A DNA stretch of 20,469 nt from assembly GCA_946803715.1 (NCBI GenBank), contig CAMPET010000016.1:211465-231933 (forward strand). The letters run 5' to 3'. The translations under genes and the position numbers were made by a program. The notes beneath the pieces are model-generated. The model saw only the letters and a program-made list of their open reading frames with translations. It did not search any database and had not been told where the DNA came from. This document shows, in pieces, positions 1-15,164 of the stretch (its first letter is position 1; every line of letters starts with the position of its first letter). Source of the DNA: Beroe ovata. Taxonomy: Eukaryota; Ctenophora; Nuda; Beroida; Beroidae.

Positions 1-26
1 GTGTGTGTGTGTGTGTGTGTGTGTGT
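1..26. repeat. (GT)n microsatellite at the left edge
   Basis: This is an uninterrupted GT dinucleotide run that begins at the window edge, so its true length is unknown. A similar GT tract ends the window on the right. Confidence 0.95.
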
Positions 27-893
27 CTGAGACAACTCATTTAGATAATTGTGTTGGGATATACCGCGGCGCACACTGGCACCCTGCCAACTCAGGAGAA
101 TTAGTGGATAAAAGGGTTTCAACGGTCTTGGAGAGTTGGCCACCAATCATCATGTGACCAGATACGAACAGTGAAATGGCTAATTTAATTTGCTAATTTC
201 CAACTCTTCAACTTCCAGTGTGTGAAGATTTGATATTGAATGGAAAATCACGAACTCCACCAAAGAAGAGACAGCCAAGTTCCCAGATCCAGAATGTTCT
301 ACGTCTGCAGAGATTACGGAACCACAATCCGCACTGTTTGTGCGTTCGTTGATCACACAGGACACAATGTTGTTCCGCGACACACAAATTATCGGAACCG
401 TTGTCTAGATCGATAATCAGATCTTCATGATCAATATATCAGATGAACAACAAATCGCTCTAAATGTAGGGCCCTGATCATACAGCAGCCTCCCTAATTC
501 CCGCTAATTTACACTAAAGCGCTGTGCCCGATTCTTGAACAACCCCAGGATAAATCATTGTTCAGTGAAGATGGGCGAGACTCTACAATAATAACCTCGA
601 AATAGCATCCTTTACAGTATTTGCGGGGACCGCGCTGTCACACAGGGTGTGCGCTGTGCAAGAGGTGTGACACAGGGTGTGCACGATGTGTGACAGTCAC
701 ACTGTCTAGTGCCTCGTGAAGAGCAGCACCGCTGTGGTTTGCATGACGTGTCAAATTCACGCGCATATTATGCTCTGATTCCTGCATCTTTCACACACAC
801 TACAAATATTTAGTATTTACAACGTGGAATTCCATAATTCCACGGTCCAACGTGAGGAGATTGGATTATCATTCCAATGTGAATAGTCCGGTA
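27..893. other. Non-coding stretch, no gene seen
   Basis: No reading frame with recognisable protein features or paired splice sites was found on either strand. A small direct repeat around cacagggtgtgc occurs at about 642-686. The stretch is otherwise unremarkable. Confidence 0.6.
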
Positions 894-955
894 AATCACG
901 TGATTCAAAAAAACACGTGATCGTAAATCACGTGATCAGAGAGCACGTGATTTTG
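894..955. promoter_or_regulatory. Cluster of four CACGTG palindromes
   Basis: The hexamer CACGTG occurs at 897-902, 914-919, 929-934 and 944-949, most copies within a tcacgtga context. The starts are 17, 15 and 15 bp apart, so spacing is close to 1.5 helical turns. CACGTG is the E-box bound by bHLH-ZIP factors of the USF/MYC-MAX/MITF type. The sites are seen directly; regulatory use is inference, and a degenerate tandem repeat is the simpler alternative. No adjacent gene start was found. Confidence 0.4.
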
Positions 956-1487
956 CAATGTGTCGAGATTTTAGGATAGATGTTCACATAGGGGGGGGGG
1001 CTCCAGAAGGATCAGAACTTACATTCCAAAGATGAAAGAATTTACCATCCTAAGAACCAATCCATTATCGATAGTAACCGCATCAACTCCATGCCAACAC
1101 TCTTCCCACATCCACACAACCTCACACCGCCCCCACAATTCACCATGATTGAGTTTACTAGGGAACAGCTAGAGAGGGAACAGCTATAAAGAGAGAGAGG
1201 AGGAGCGATGCCACACAGTCTCCAGGTGGCATTGAGGTGGCATTAATTCCTGAGTAAAGCCATTACCAGGTGTTCTCCTATGCCGAGAATTCATTACTTG
1301 GACCAGCAATAACTATGGTTTGTACAGAGACTTTTACAATACGTGGATTCACGGTGGGCCATGTCCAATTGAAGGAAGAAAAGTGTGAAGTGTGTGTGTT
1401 ATGAAAAGAAGGGAACATCTGGCGAAATGGAGTAAGAGTCATGGAATAAATCGGACAATGGAATAGCCTCTCTGTGATGGCGAATGG
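956..1487. other. Non-coding stretch, no gene seen
   Basis: No supportable coding region. It holds a G run at about 991-1000, and a purine-rich tract with GAGA-type repeats near 1170-1205. Confidence 0.55.
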
Positions 1488-1595
1488 GAGTGTGGCAGTG
1501 TGAGGGTGTGGCAGTGTGAGAGTGTTGCAGTGAGGGTGTGGCAGTGTGAGAGTGTGGCAGTGTGAGAGTGTGGCAGTGTGAGGGTGTGGCAGTGT
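1488..1595. repeat. 16-bp minisatellite
   Basis: This is a head-to-tail array of about 6.5 units of the form gtgtggcagtgtgaga, varying at the last base (a or g) and with one shortened unit. The antisense frame is open for 109 codons but gives only low-complexity His/Thr/Leu/Pro repeats, so I do not regard it as a gene. Confidence 0.85.
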
Positions 1596-1619
1596 TAAGT
1601 GAGGCATATTTCAGAAAAA

Positions 1620-2023
1620 GAGGTTCGTTGAGTGACCATGGGGTGTCAATATAACCGGCTTGAACCTGAGATGGGCGGCACGGTGGAGCATAATAGGGAG
1701 GTCAGGAGAGGATCAACAAGACTTCAAATTCGACTGTGATCCCGACTTGGATACTCGCAATCCAATATCATGAGGCCCCAATATTTCAGCATAATGACCC
1801 CTACACTGCGATGAATGAAGATTCATTTAGGAGGAGGAATCATGGACCCTGGTTTTCTACTGCGAGACGTTTTCAATGGATGTTTGAAGGGCCAGACAAT
1901 AGCCCTCTAAGAGGGTGGGGCTACTTTATAAATTACTCATGCGTGTGATCCATGCTAACTATAATTGGGGAGGGTGCAGCACCTTGATAATCCCCCGTCT
2001 GGCGCCATGTCATGATTGTTGTA
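1620..2023. repeat. Long tandem repeat, copy 1 (about 404 bp)
   Basis: The unit begins gaggttcgttgagtgacc and ends catgattgttgta. It is followed, after a single undetermined base, by a second copy of nearly the same length. A 70-codon open frame inside this copy is not preserved in the second copy because of small indels, which argues against a protein. The repeat family is not recognised. Confidence 0.85.
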
Positions 2024-2024
2024 N

Positions 2025-2430
2025 GAGGTTCGTTGAGTGACCATGGGGTGTCAATATAACCAACTTGAACCTGAGGTGGTGCATAATAGAGAGGTCAGGA
2101 GAGGATCAACAAGACTTTGAATCTGACAAACACTGTGATCCCGACCTGGATACTCGCAATCCAATATAATGAGGCCCCAATATTTCAGCATAATGACCCC
2201 TACACTGCGATGAATGAAGATTCAGTTAGGAGGAATCATGGACCCTGGTTTTCTACTGCGAGACGTTTACAATGAATGCTTGAAGGGCCAGACAATAGCC
2301 CTCTAAGAGGGTGGGGCTACTTTCTAAATCACTCATGCGTGTGATCCATGCTAACTATATAAATTGGGGGAGACAGGGGGTTGCAGGACCTTGATAATCC
2401 CCCGTCTGGCGCCATGTCATGATTGTTGTA
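2025..2430. repeat. Long tandem repeat, copy 2 (about 406 bp)
   Basis: Second copy of the preceding unit, in the same orientation and aligned end to end. It differs by scattered substitutions and short indels: a deletion in the cggcacggtggag region, a missing aggagg triplet, and an added gacaggggg near the right end. The undetermined base at 2024 lies exactly at the junction, so copy number may have been collapsed or patched during assembly. Confidence 0.85.
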
Positions 2431-2679
2431 GCAATGGTGATATCTGTCAAGTGTCAAAATCAAATGTATGTCGTCAGAGAATTGTCAAGTAAGATAGAAA
2501 TGATTCACGATTCATTTAATTCAAAATTGAAAAGCTGAATTATATTCTCCTGAAAGGAAGACTCACCATTATGAAAGAGTAGAAGTATTACGTTGGAGCA
2601 CGAGTAACAGAAAGAGTGTTTGAGTGATAGTAATCAGCAGTAACTCTGAAGACTGGGAGCACAGATTATTTGAGGAGGG
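2431..2679. other. Non-coding, AT-rich spacer
   Basis: No gene, RNA or repeat was recognised here. Confidence 0.5.
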
Positions 2680-3190
2680 GTGTGACGCGTTGGTCTCCTA
2701 ACGCGCGTACCACGTGATAACTCCCGCGTTGTCACGTGATAACTCCCGCGTTGTCACGGCAACCAGAAACTCACGCGTACCGCGTGACAGGATCCTCGAG
2801 CTGTGATTGGTCATCGTGCTGGCACCACGTGTGATGAGTGTTAAACTGGCCAATTCAGGAGGGAGGGGGGTCTGCAACTTCATAATGAGGAAACTTTGTC
2901 GATGATAAATATAAGTATTAACGCGTGAGTGAGAAATTTATATTTTGAGATAGTGGGGGAGGGGAACGCGCTAATTTATATATTTGGAAGCCCCGGAATC
3001 ATACTAAATGTTGAAAGTGTCAAAATAATATACAGCAGTATCAGAGGTGAAATGTTTGTCGTGATCTTCACGCTGATAAGAACAGATTTCACAAGATGAA
3101 GTTGGACGGGCGCGCGTGAATATTGTAAGTCCTCCCTATATCTAGGATATCACGTACGCACAACTACGTCACGGCACGTTAAAAAGTTGA
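2680..3190. promoter_or_regulatory. Motif-dense stretch: CACGTG, ACGCGT, X-box and CRE-like sites
   Basis: A 22-bp unit, cacgtgataactcccgcgtt plus gt, is repeated exactly at 2711-2732 and 2733-2754. It is followed by an RFX X-box-like element gttgtcacggcaac (2750-2763). A third CACGTG lies at 2826-2831. MluI-type ACGCGT sites recur nearby, and a tacgtcacg CRE-like site is at about 3165-3173. The density resembles a promoter or enhancer, but no transcript start or gene could be tied to it. LETM1 ends 1.6 kb away and is transcribed towards it. Function is inference. Confidence 0.35.
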
Positions 3191-4780
3191 AGTTCAGTCT
3201 CTAGCAAACCATACATCCAGTTTTGGAATAATGGAATTAAAATTATCGACGGTAACTGCACTGTGTATCTGCGTCCTGCACGACTCGATGCCGCATCTAT
3301 CACGAATTTGAGAACAGAAATATCATCGAAACTCACATTTCATATTGACTGACCTTTGCCATGTGGAGTAGTTGTTTCAGGAGATACAGCCCTGGATTCT
3401 ATATTTACACCAGTGGAGTAGGTTCCATATCGAAAAGGAGCTATCTCTTGTACATGATATGGTCATTACCATGCTACGAGAAAAAGGTCATTATTGCAAG
3501 CGTGACATTTGAATAACTGGAACAATTGGATATCAAATTGAGAAAAACTGTAATGATAAATCGGACAAAAGTTACTGCGAGTGAAACAATGGTTTAACTA
3601 TCTAGAGATAACATATAGATTCCTGAACGCACAAGACAGTGTATATTTGCCATTCCTTATCCAGTAAAAACCAGAAAACACTGTATTATCTATGAAACAC
3701 TGCATTATCTATTTTTCGTATAATAACTAGCAAGTTTTCCTGGTCCTATGAAATATTTTTCGTAACCGCATAAAACTACACCAAAACTACATCACAAGGA
3801 CTCGATTTATATTCGCAATCATGAAACTGATCTAATAATAACTTGAAATCGAGATTTGTGAAACACATCATTTCAGAGGCATTTGCTTCAGAGGGTCACC
3901 TGCATAAGCATGGATCACACATGGGTAATTTCAAATTATGACCCGATCTTGTACTGAAGTGCGCGTGAAATATCTGAAAGGATGTTTTCTGTTATGTTTA
4001 AAAACGATAAACAATAAATATTGATTGCACTGCAGGTTCATACTGAATTCCCATATATCATTCGGATCATGATTTACTTGTGTACAGTTCAACTTGCACA
4101 CTCCAATATAGATAGTGTTTTCAAATATATATGTAGAGCTTTTGCATCATTTTTATCGATTTTTTTCGCATTTTAAAGTCCCAGGATAAGCCCAATAATT
4201 TAGCCACAGGGCTGTGATTTGAAGGACAGCGGAGCCTCTACATAACATGCATTATTGATAGATGTGAGCGGAGTTCAACATTTCAGAGTACTGAAATAGT
4301 GAAATGGATCTACAAAACGCTCTCTCTCTCTAACCTAAAACATGGGATGGAGGTTCTACACTGTCCTTCACACAAAACCACCGTGACCATTCTTATTGAA
4401 TATCCACAATGTGCTGACCAGGCTTTTTATCGATTCTTAAAACACACACTAATGGTTTAATACTGCTGATAGATGATAGTCCCGGGGCCGGCTACAGTTA
4501 TGAAATCAGCGGATGTATGAAATCCCGCTCCGAATACATGAGAAGCAATATCCTGAGAAGGTAATTGTCCTGATTACCAATATCCTGAGATGGTATGTCC
4601 TGATGGACACTGTTCAGAGAAACAATGTCCCGTCCACCCTTTGAGCAGAGTAAACAACGTGAAATGGCAGGATTCATGATCAATGATCATCGCGTTGGTA
4701 GTAGTAGGAGCACATGATCCACATACTCCACATAGCAATCCCTGTGAGTGTTTTCAGCTGGGAATCGAGGGAGGGACATA
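3191..4780. other. Non-coding, AT-rich stretch downstream of LETM1
   Basis: No spliced or unspliced coding region could be supported on either strand. A 26-codon frame at 3231-3311 starts with a short hydrophobic segment but has no continuation. An imperfect duplicated segment around caatatcctgaga occurs at about 4547-4595. The minus-strand 3' UTR of LETM1 presumably occupies the right end. Confidence 0.5.
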
Positions 4781-11011
<6,231 letters not shown>

Positions 11012-11370
11012 CTGGAGAAATGGAATAGACCGTCACTTCAGAGTTGAACATGCTCAATGAGCTCATCAATCTTAGCACTTCTCTGTTCTAAACATGGCAT
11101 GTGTGAAACAAATTCTGTTTGGCAACGGTTGACACTATTATAGCTGCCATCGGTTATATTAACTCCATAAAGTTGTTTATATGGATGAATACCATGTTTT
11201 ACACTACATGAGTACATGAGTATAATGATCTAAGGAGTAAGGAGCTATTGTTTATAACATCGTCAAAGGGGAATAAAATGAGCTAATAATAGAACTGCGA
11301 ACACTCCTATCTAATAAAGAGATCCGGAATAAGAATTCTCAATCTAATTGCACACGAACGTCAAACTTAC

Positions 11371-11395
11371 CTACAACAAAGCTTTCTACTGCTTC
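11371..11395 (-). other. LETM1: Candidate 25-nt upstream exon of LETM1
   Basis: The minus strand reads cccatctttcag, a 25-nt segment, then gtaagt. Joined to the acceptor at 11011 it leaves the downstream frame open and adds Ser/Arg/Lys-rich codons suited to a mitochondrial presequence. It contains no ATG, so a further exon would be required, or the segment is 5' UTR with a start missed by me. Confidence 0.35.
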
Positions 11396-11871
11396 CTGAA
11401 AGATGGGAATTTGAGGAAAAATAAAACGGGATCTGGTTAGAATTGGTCCTCTTAATTCGAGAAAATTGCATTTTTAAAGGTTGCCAAACCTGTGTTATTG
11501 TTTACAATCCTCGGTAAAGTCTTTACACATAGAACACATTGTCTGAGTATCATGACATTACTAAAATAGGAATAAGGAGTATTAGTCTAGAGGGCCTGTG
11601 TTGGAATTAAGCTATAATGATGGCTCAGTCATCTTTCTGAATCATTGTCAGGAGTACAATGATAATATAAACAAATTGATAACAAATGTGAAACATAGTA
11701 AATTTCAAGAAAATGAATAAGGGCTAACAATAAGCACTGAGGGAATAAATGAATCAGTCAATATAATTGAAAATAATCTTCTGTTATGTTTATCTTAATA
11801 ATAAAATCAATCAAATGCTTATTATCCTATTTTAACAGAGGGATGTCAATGTTTATACCTGCTCAAGAAAG
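11396..11871. other. AT-rich spacer between LETM1 and the GST gene
   Basis: No coding exon could be recognised. The two genes lie on the same strand, so this interval must hold the GST 3' UTR and the LETM1 promoter or first exon. I could not place either boundary. Confidence 0.5.
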
Positions 11872-12540
11872 TTACTTGAAAGCAGCCATCTTGTTATTAA
11901 GGGGGTAATTTCTGGAAGATTGATCAGAAGTGAAATAGTTTTGCAGAGTTGGCAGTCCCATGATGCGGGCCATAAAATCCTTCAGATTCTTCTCACTTAT
12001 GATTCCAGGCTGTATTCTTTCAAACCTATCAAGTGCTTCAAAAATCCAAAAGTCAGTGCAAGTTATCTTTTCTCCACCAAAATATTGCTTGTCTGACAGA
12101 GCAGTTGAGAATTGACCCAGAAATTCCTTGGCCTTCTCACAAGTAGCTGACTTATTGGCAGCAAAATCAGCAGATGATGAGTAGCAAAGTCTCACTCCCA
12201 AGAGAATGAAATCCATACAGACATGATCCAGCATATCTAAGTATGCTATCGTTTCAGGAGTACTTTCAGAAGGAGCTAAACCAGTCTTCATAGCCAGATA
12301 ATGAAGAATAGGAATGGATTGAGTAAGTTTCACATCACCATCAACAAGATAAGGGAGATTTGGGAAATCTAGGCCAAGAGTAAACTTTACATCGAACCAA
12401 CAGGATTTGTCAAAACCAGGTGCATCTCCACATTCATACAATACATCCTCAAACTCAACTCCAGCATGATAGAGCATCATTCTGATAGGTTCGGCTAAAC
12501 CTCTTATCTTCCAGTATCCTAGCTTCATCTCAGAGGGCAT
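11872..12540 (-). CDS. Mu-like glutathione S-transferase, single uninterrupted coding exon
   Basis: The product is a 222-residue cytosolic GST, which would conjugate reduced glutathione to electrophiles in detoxification. The N-terminal thioredoxin-like domain (about 1-85) has LGYWKIRGLAEPIR with the expected catalytic Tyr9 and Trp10, the GDAPGFDKSCW and LGLDFPNLPYLVDGD segments, and the QS pair that binds the glutathione gamma-glutamyl group. The helical C-terminal domain contains CTDFWIFEALDRFERIQPG and LKDFMARIMGLP, in the order typical of Mu-class enzymes. Length matches the class (about 218). The ATG at 12538-12540 is preferred because the fold begins eight residues later. An AG at the end of ttcttccag, 12 bp upstream, could be a 5' UTR acceptor. 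Coding without introns, beside multi-exon neighbours, could reflect retroposition or intron loss. Class Mu over Sigma is inferred from motif wording. Confidence 0.93.
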   Translation of the reverse strand: MPSEMKLGYWKIRGLAEPIRMMLYHAGVEFEDVLYECGDAPGFDKSCWFDVKFTLGLDFPNLPYLVDGDVKLTQSIPILHYLAMKTGLAPSESTPETIAYLDMLDHVCMDFILLGVRLCYSSSADFAANKSATCEKAKEFLGQFSTALSDKQYFGGEKITCTDFWIFEALDRFERIQPGIISEKNLKDFMARIMGLPTLQNYFTSDQSSRNYPLNNKMAAFK

Positions 12541-13126
12541 GCCAATCTAATCTGGAAGAATACTGAATGTAGGATTGAAACTAAGACAGTGAAAAACGTT
12601 GAATCCTGATTCAATTGCAATTCAGACAGAATACTGTGACGTGATGGGTTGAGACAATGGAAACTATCATTTCCACTCCTTAAGTGTTTTGATATCAGTC
12701 AGAGGATCTTGCAATCACAAGATGCCCTTTCTCATTTTTCATACCATCTTATTCCAGATGGTATGTGGAAACTGGAATGAGAACCTCTCGTCTCAACAAG
12801 ACTATATTTCACCAAAGAACAGTATCACGCAAATAAATGAAACTTGTATGTCAATGTGATGATAAATTCAAGCCAATACGTGCCAGCTCTAAGACAACAG
12901 TATAATGTGGAAATGATTATTAATTCACAATGAAGAAAAATAAATATACATTTGGAGGATTTCTCTAGGCAATCAGCTCCCCCAAATTTCAACAATTGAA
13001 CTTGCTGACATCCTGCTAGAAAGGGTGACTAGTAAGAGAGCATCTCTAAGTTTTTACCAAAAAATTTCGAATATTAACCATTATAGTGCGCGCAAATATT
13101 TATATCAAGAATTATATACTTGCTTT
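12541..13126. other. AT-rich 5' flank of the GST gene
   Basis: It contains no coding region I can support. A 9-bp inverted repeat (ataccatct/agatggtat) lies at about 12742-12765. The GST promoter and any 5' UTR exon should be here. Confidence 0.5.
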
Positions 13127-13474
13127 GTTCCCGCGCTGCGTGACCCAAATACTCCGCACGCTGCGCGTCTCCTTTCTAAGACTTTTCAGTTCACTGAGTA
13201 CGACTTTTCAGTTCACTGAGTAGAATAGAATAGGGGCGCGCAACGTGTGCACATATTTGCTTGCAGCGTTATATATTTGCTCAGCCGTCAGCGTTGTCTG
13301 GCGATGCTACCCGTACCCGCAAAGCAGCTGTTTCATCGCATGGCACGCAGCGCAAGCGCGCGCAACTGTGCACACGTTGCGCGCCCCTGTTCTACTCAGT
13401 GAACTGAAAAGTCGTAGAAAGACCACGGAGACGCGCAGCGCGCGCGGAGTATTTGGGTCACGCAGCGCGGGAAC
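13127..13474. mobile_element. CpG-rich fold-back (MITE-like) element
   Basis: Long, imperfect terminal inverted arms of about 110-125 bp surround a spacer of about 115 bp. The left arm begins gttcccgcgctgcgtgaccc and the right arm ends with its exact complement at 13474. Further shared blocks are cttttcagttcactgagta and ggggcgcgcaacgtgtgcac. The left arm contains an internal duplication of acttttcagttcactgagta (13181-13220). No transposase frame is present, so it would be non-autonomous. I could not identify a clear target-site duplication, so fold-back versus hAT- or Mutator-like origin is open. Confidence 0.75.
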
Positions 13475-13724
13475 ACGCGCAACTTCATCGAAGACTTGCA
13501 TACGTGCTGCACACATGTTGCGCGGTTTTAATTTTATTCTGTGGTCTTATAAAATGTCGCGTCTCTTGCACTTGTCGATACCATGAAGTTCAAGAATTGC
13601 CCGGCGCGCAAAGTATTTGGCCTTGGGTTGCACGCCGCCGGCCGCGCGGAAAATTTGGGATCAATATTGAAAGTCGTAACGTATTTGTACAGACGCGGTG
13701 AAAAATTTGCAAGCTATGATTATT

Positions 13725-13852
13725 ATGTGCACACGTTGCGCGCCCCTTATTTACTCGGTGATGATGATCTGAAAAGTCGAAAAATAAAACCACGGAGACG
13801 TGCAGCGGCGCAGCGCGCGCGGAGTATTTTGGTCACGCAGCGCGGGACCAAA
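13725..13852. mobile_element. Third, solitary arm of the fold-back element
   Basis: Starting at gtgcacacgttgcgcgcccc and ending at cacgcagcgcggga, this segment is a diverged copy of the right arm of the element at 13127-13474, in the same orientation. It carries an insertion of gatgatgatct and an extended gcagcggcgcagcgcgcgc section. The 250 bp between the two contain weaker echoes (tgcacacatgttgcgcgg, aagtatttgg), so the whole interval looks like nested, decayed copies. Confidence 0.65.
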
Positions 13853-13861
13853 TTATTATAG

Positions 13862-14228
13862 TTCCCGCACACGGGCACACCTACGGTTATTGGTTAATTG
13901 TCGAATTGTACTGATTGCAATGAACATGTGACAGTGTTGCATTGATGCCACTCATAATTTTCAACCATTGTTTATATTTTTTGGAAAAGTAAAGTTTCCT
14001 CATTGATCCAAATAATATTGAATTCACTGATAACATTTTCACTGTTGCAAAAGTCAACTGCACTCTGTCTAGATTTCACAATCAATCAGAACTGGTCAAA
14101 TTTTATTTCTTGCTTCATTGCTGGTGGTTGCTGTTGAGTGATTACATCATTCCATACATAATATCTGATCACAATTTTAGCTACAGTCTTATAGGGTAAC
14201 ACTTAGATGTGTGAGGTATGCAACCATT
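13862..14228. other. 5' flank of the TMEM223-like gene
   Basis: This is an AT-rich stretch without recognisable coding sequence or repeats. The plus-strand promoter is expected here, but I see no distinctive core element. Confidence 0.45.
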
Positions 14229-15005
14229 ATGAACCAACTTAAGTCTAAGTGGAAATGTGTGTCCTCTCTTATAATCAGCAAGAGATGGTCTCCTTCCCTT
14301 TCATCTAGACGTCCACCTACCTTATCTGAAAACAAAGGCAATTTACTGATATATTGTGCAAGGACAGAACCTTACACTACCTTTCACAGATTGCCTTCTT
14401 TCTTGAACAAAGATTTGAGAAGATGTCATGCAGTGCTCTTACCTCATATAATTTGTAACATATCAGGCATTGGTAACCCCTTTTTAAATTACTTTTACCA
14501 CCCTGGTATCACAATTGCTATGATTTCTTTTGCATTCTTGTACCCCAGTTTGTATACAGGATTGCCAAGAATACTGCATCTATCTATGAATTTGTCTGCT
14601 CAAAATATCACTATTAAGACTGGGTTCTGTCAGCAATCATTTACTGCTCCTATGGGTGAGTGTTCATTTGATTCCAATAGGAAAGTTTTTGAGGTTAATG
14701 GAAAGAAGTTCAAATTTTTGGCTGGTGGGGAATTCGATGTGAATGCCCTGACATTAATGAAACAGTCATTGAGGAAGAATGAAGGTGATTCATCTACAAT
14801 AAGGATACCATCTAGGGCCCAATTATTGTTTGGATCACTGTTGGCTGATAAACTGTATTTTATTTTGCTTTTGATGTCTGCAATATCTATTATTCTATGT
14901 TATGCATTATTTGGATATACAGACATCATGTGCCCTCTAATCACCTTTTCGGCAATGATAAATGAAGATGCCTTTGTCAGATGGGAGAAGTACATTATTA
15001 AGTAG
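14229..15005 (+). CDS. TMEM223-like mitochondrial membrane protein (tentative)
   Basis: This is a 258-residue uninterrupted frame. The ATG at 14229 is chosen because the two codons that could extend it upstream lack an ATG. The N-terminus is rich in Lys/Arg/Ser (MNQLKSKWK ... SKRWSPSLSSRR), as in a mitochondrial presequence. A hydrophobic segment lies around ITIAMISFAFLYPSLYTGL. It is followed by a beta-rich stretch (AQNITIKTGF, FTAPMGECS, VNGKKFKFLAGGEFD) whose order and wording resemble the C-terminal half of TMEM223, an inner-membrane factor linked to respiratory complex IV assembly. Odd points are that the first membrane helix expected for TMEM223 is not evident, and that the C-terminus is about 75 residues longer with another strong hydrophobic segment (LYFILLLMSAISIILCYALF). 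The assignment rests on remembered family patterns and is moderate. An unrelated lineage-specific two-helix protein is the alternative. Confidence 0.5.
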   Translation: MNQLKSKWKCVSSLIISKRWSPSLSSRRPPTLSENKGNLLIYCARTEPYTTFHRLPSFLNKDLRRCHAVLLPHIICNISGIGNPFLNYFYHPGITIAMISFAFLYPSLYTGLPRILHLSMNLSAQNITIKTGFCQQSFTAPMGECSFDSNRKVFEVNGKKFKFLAGGEFDVNALTLMKQSLRKNEGDSSTIRIPSRAQLLFGSLLADKLYFILLLMSAISIILCYALFGYTDIMCPLITFSAMINEDAFVRWEKYIIK

Positions 15006-15164
15006 CTAACGCAATGTTAGGCTTGATTTCTTTTGAGATTCCTCTATTGTTTCATTTATTCAATTAATTTCTTTATCTTGAATTTTAATAATGTAGCATT
15101 GAGTTCACATAGCTAGGAAGCAGGACAATTCATTGAATTCTGCTAACTACAGTTTTGTTCAGCT
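15006..15164. other. Short spacer between TMEM223-like and PRDM genes
   Basis: Only 159 bp separate the stop of one gene and the ATG of the next on the same strand. An acceptor-like ttttgttcag ends three bases before the ATG, so the PRDM-type gene probably has a 5' UTR intron and a first exon further upstream, perhaps overlapping the TMEM223-like gene. Confidence 0.45.

Noticed and set aside
1278-1607. Minus-strand frame of 109 codons rich in His, Thr, Leu and Pro
   Set aside because: Much of it is a translation of the 16-bp minisatellite; the rest shows no recognisable domain or codon pattern.
1620-1640. tRNA B-box-like ggttcgttgag suggesting a tRNA or SINE
   Set aside because: The consensus GGTTCGANTCC is not met, and no A-box or cloverleaf could be found around it.
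1736-1948. 70-codon plus-strand frame inside the first long tandem repeat
   Set aside because: The corresponding frame in the second copy is disrupted by indels, so it is not under coding constraint.
3231-3311. 26-residue frame starting MELKLSTVTALCICVL, like a short signal peptide
   Set aside because: It ends after 26 codons, has no convincing donor to continue it, and no partner exon was found.
13245-13861. Several overlapping frames of 80 to 113 codons on both strands
   Set aside because: They are produced by the GC-rich fold-back repeat, which is low in stop codons, and have no family resemblance or splice context.
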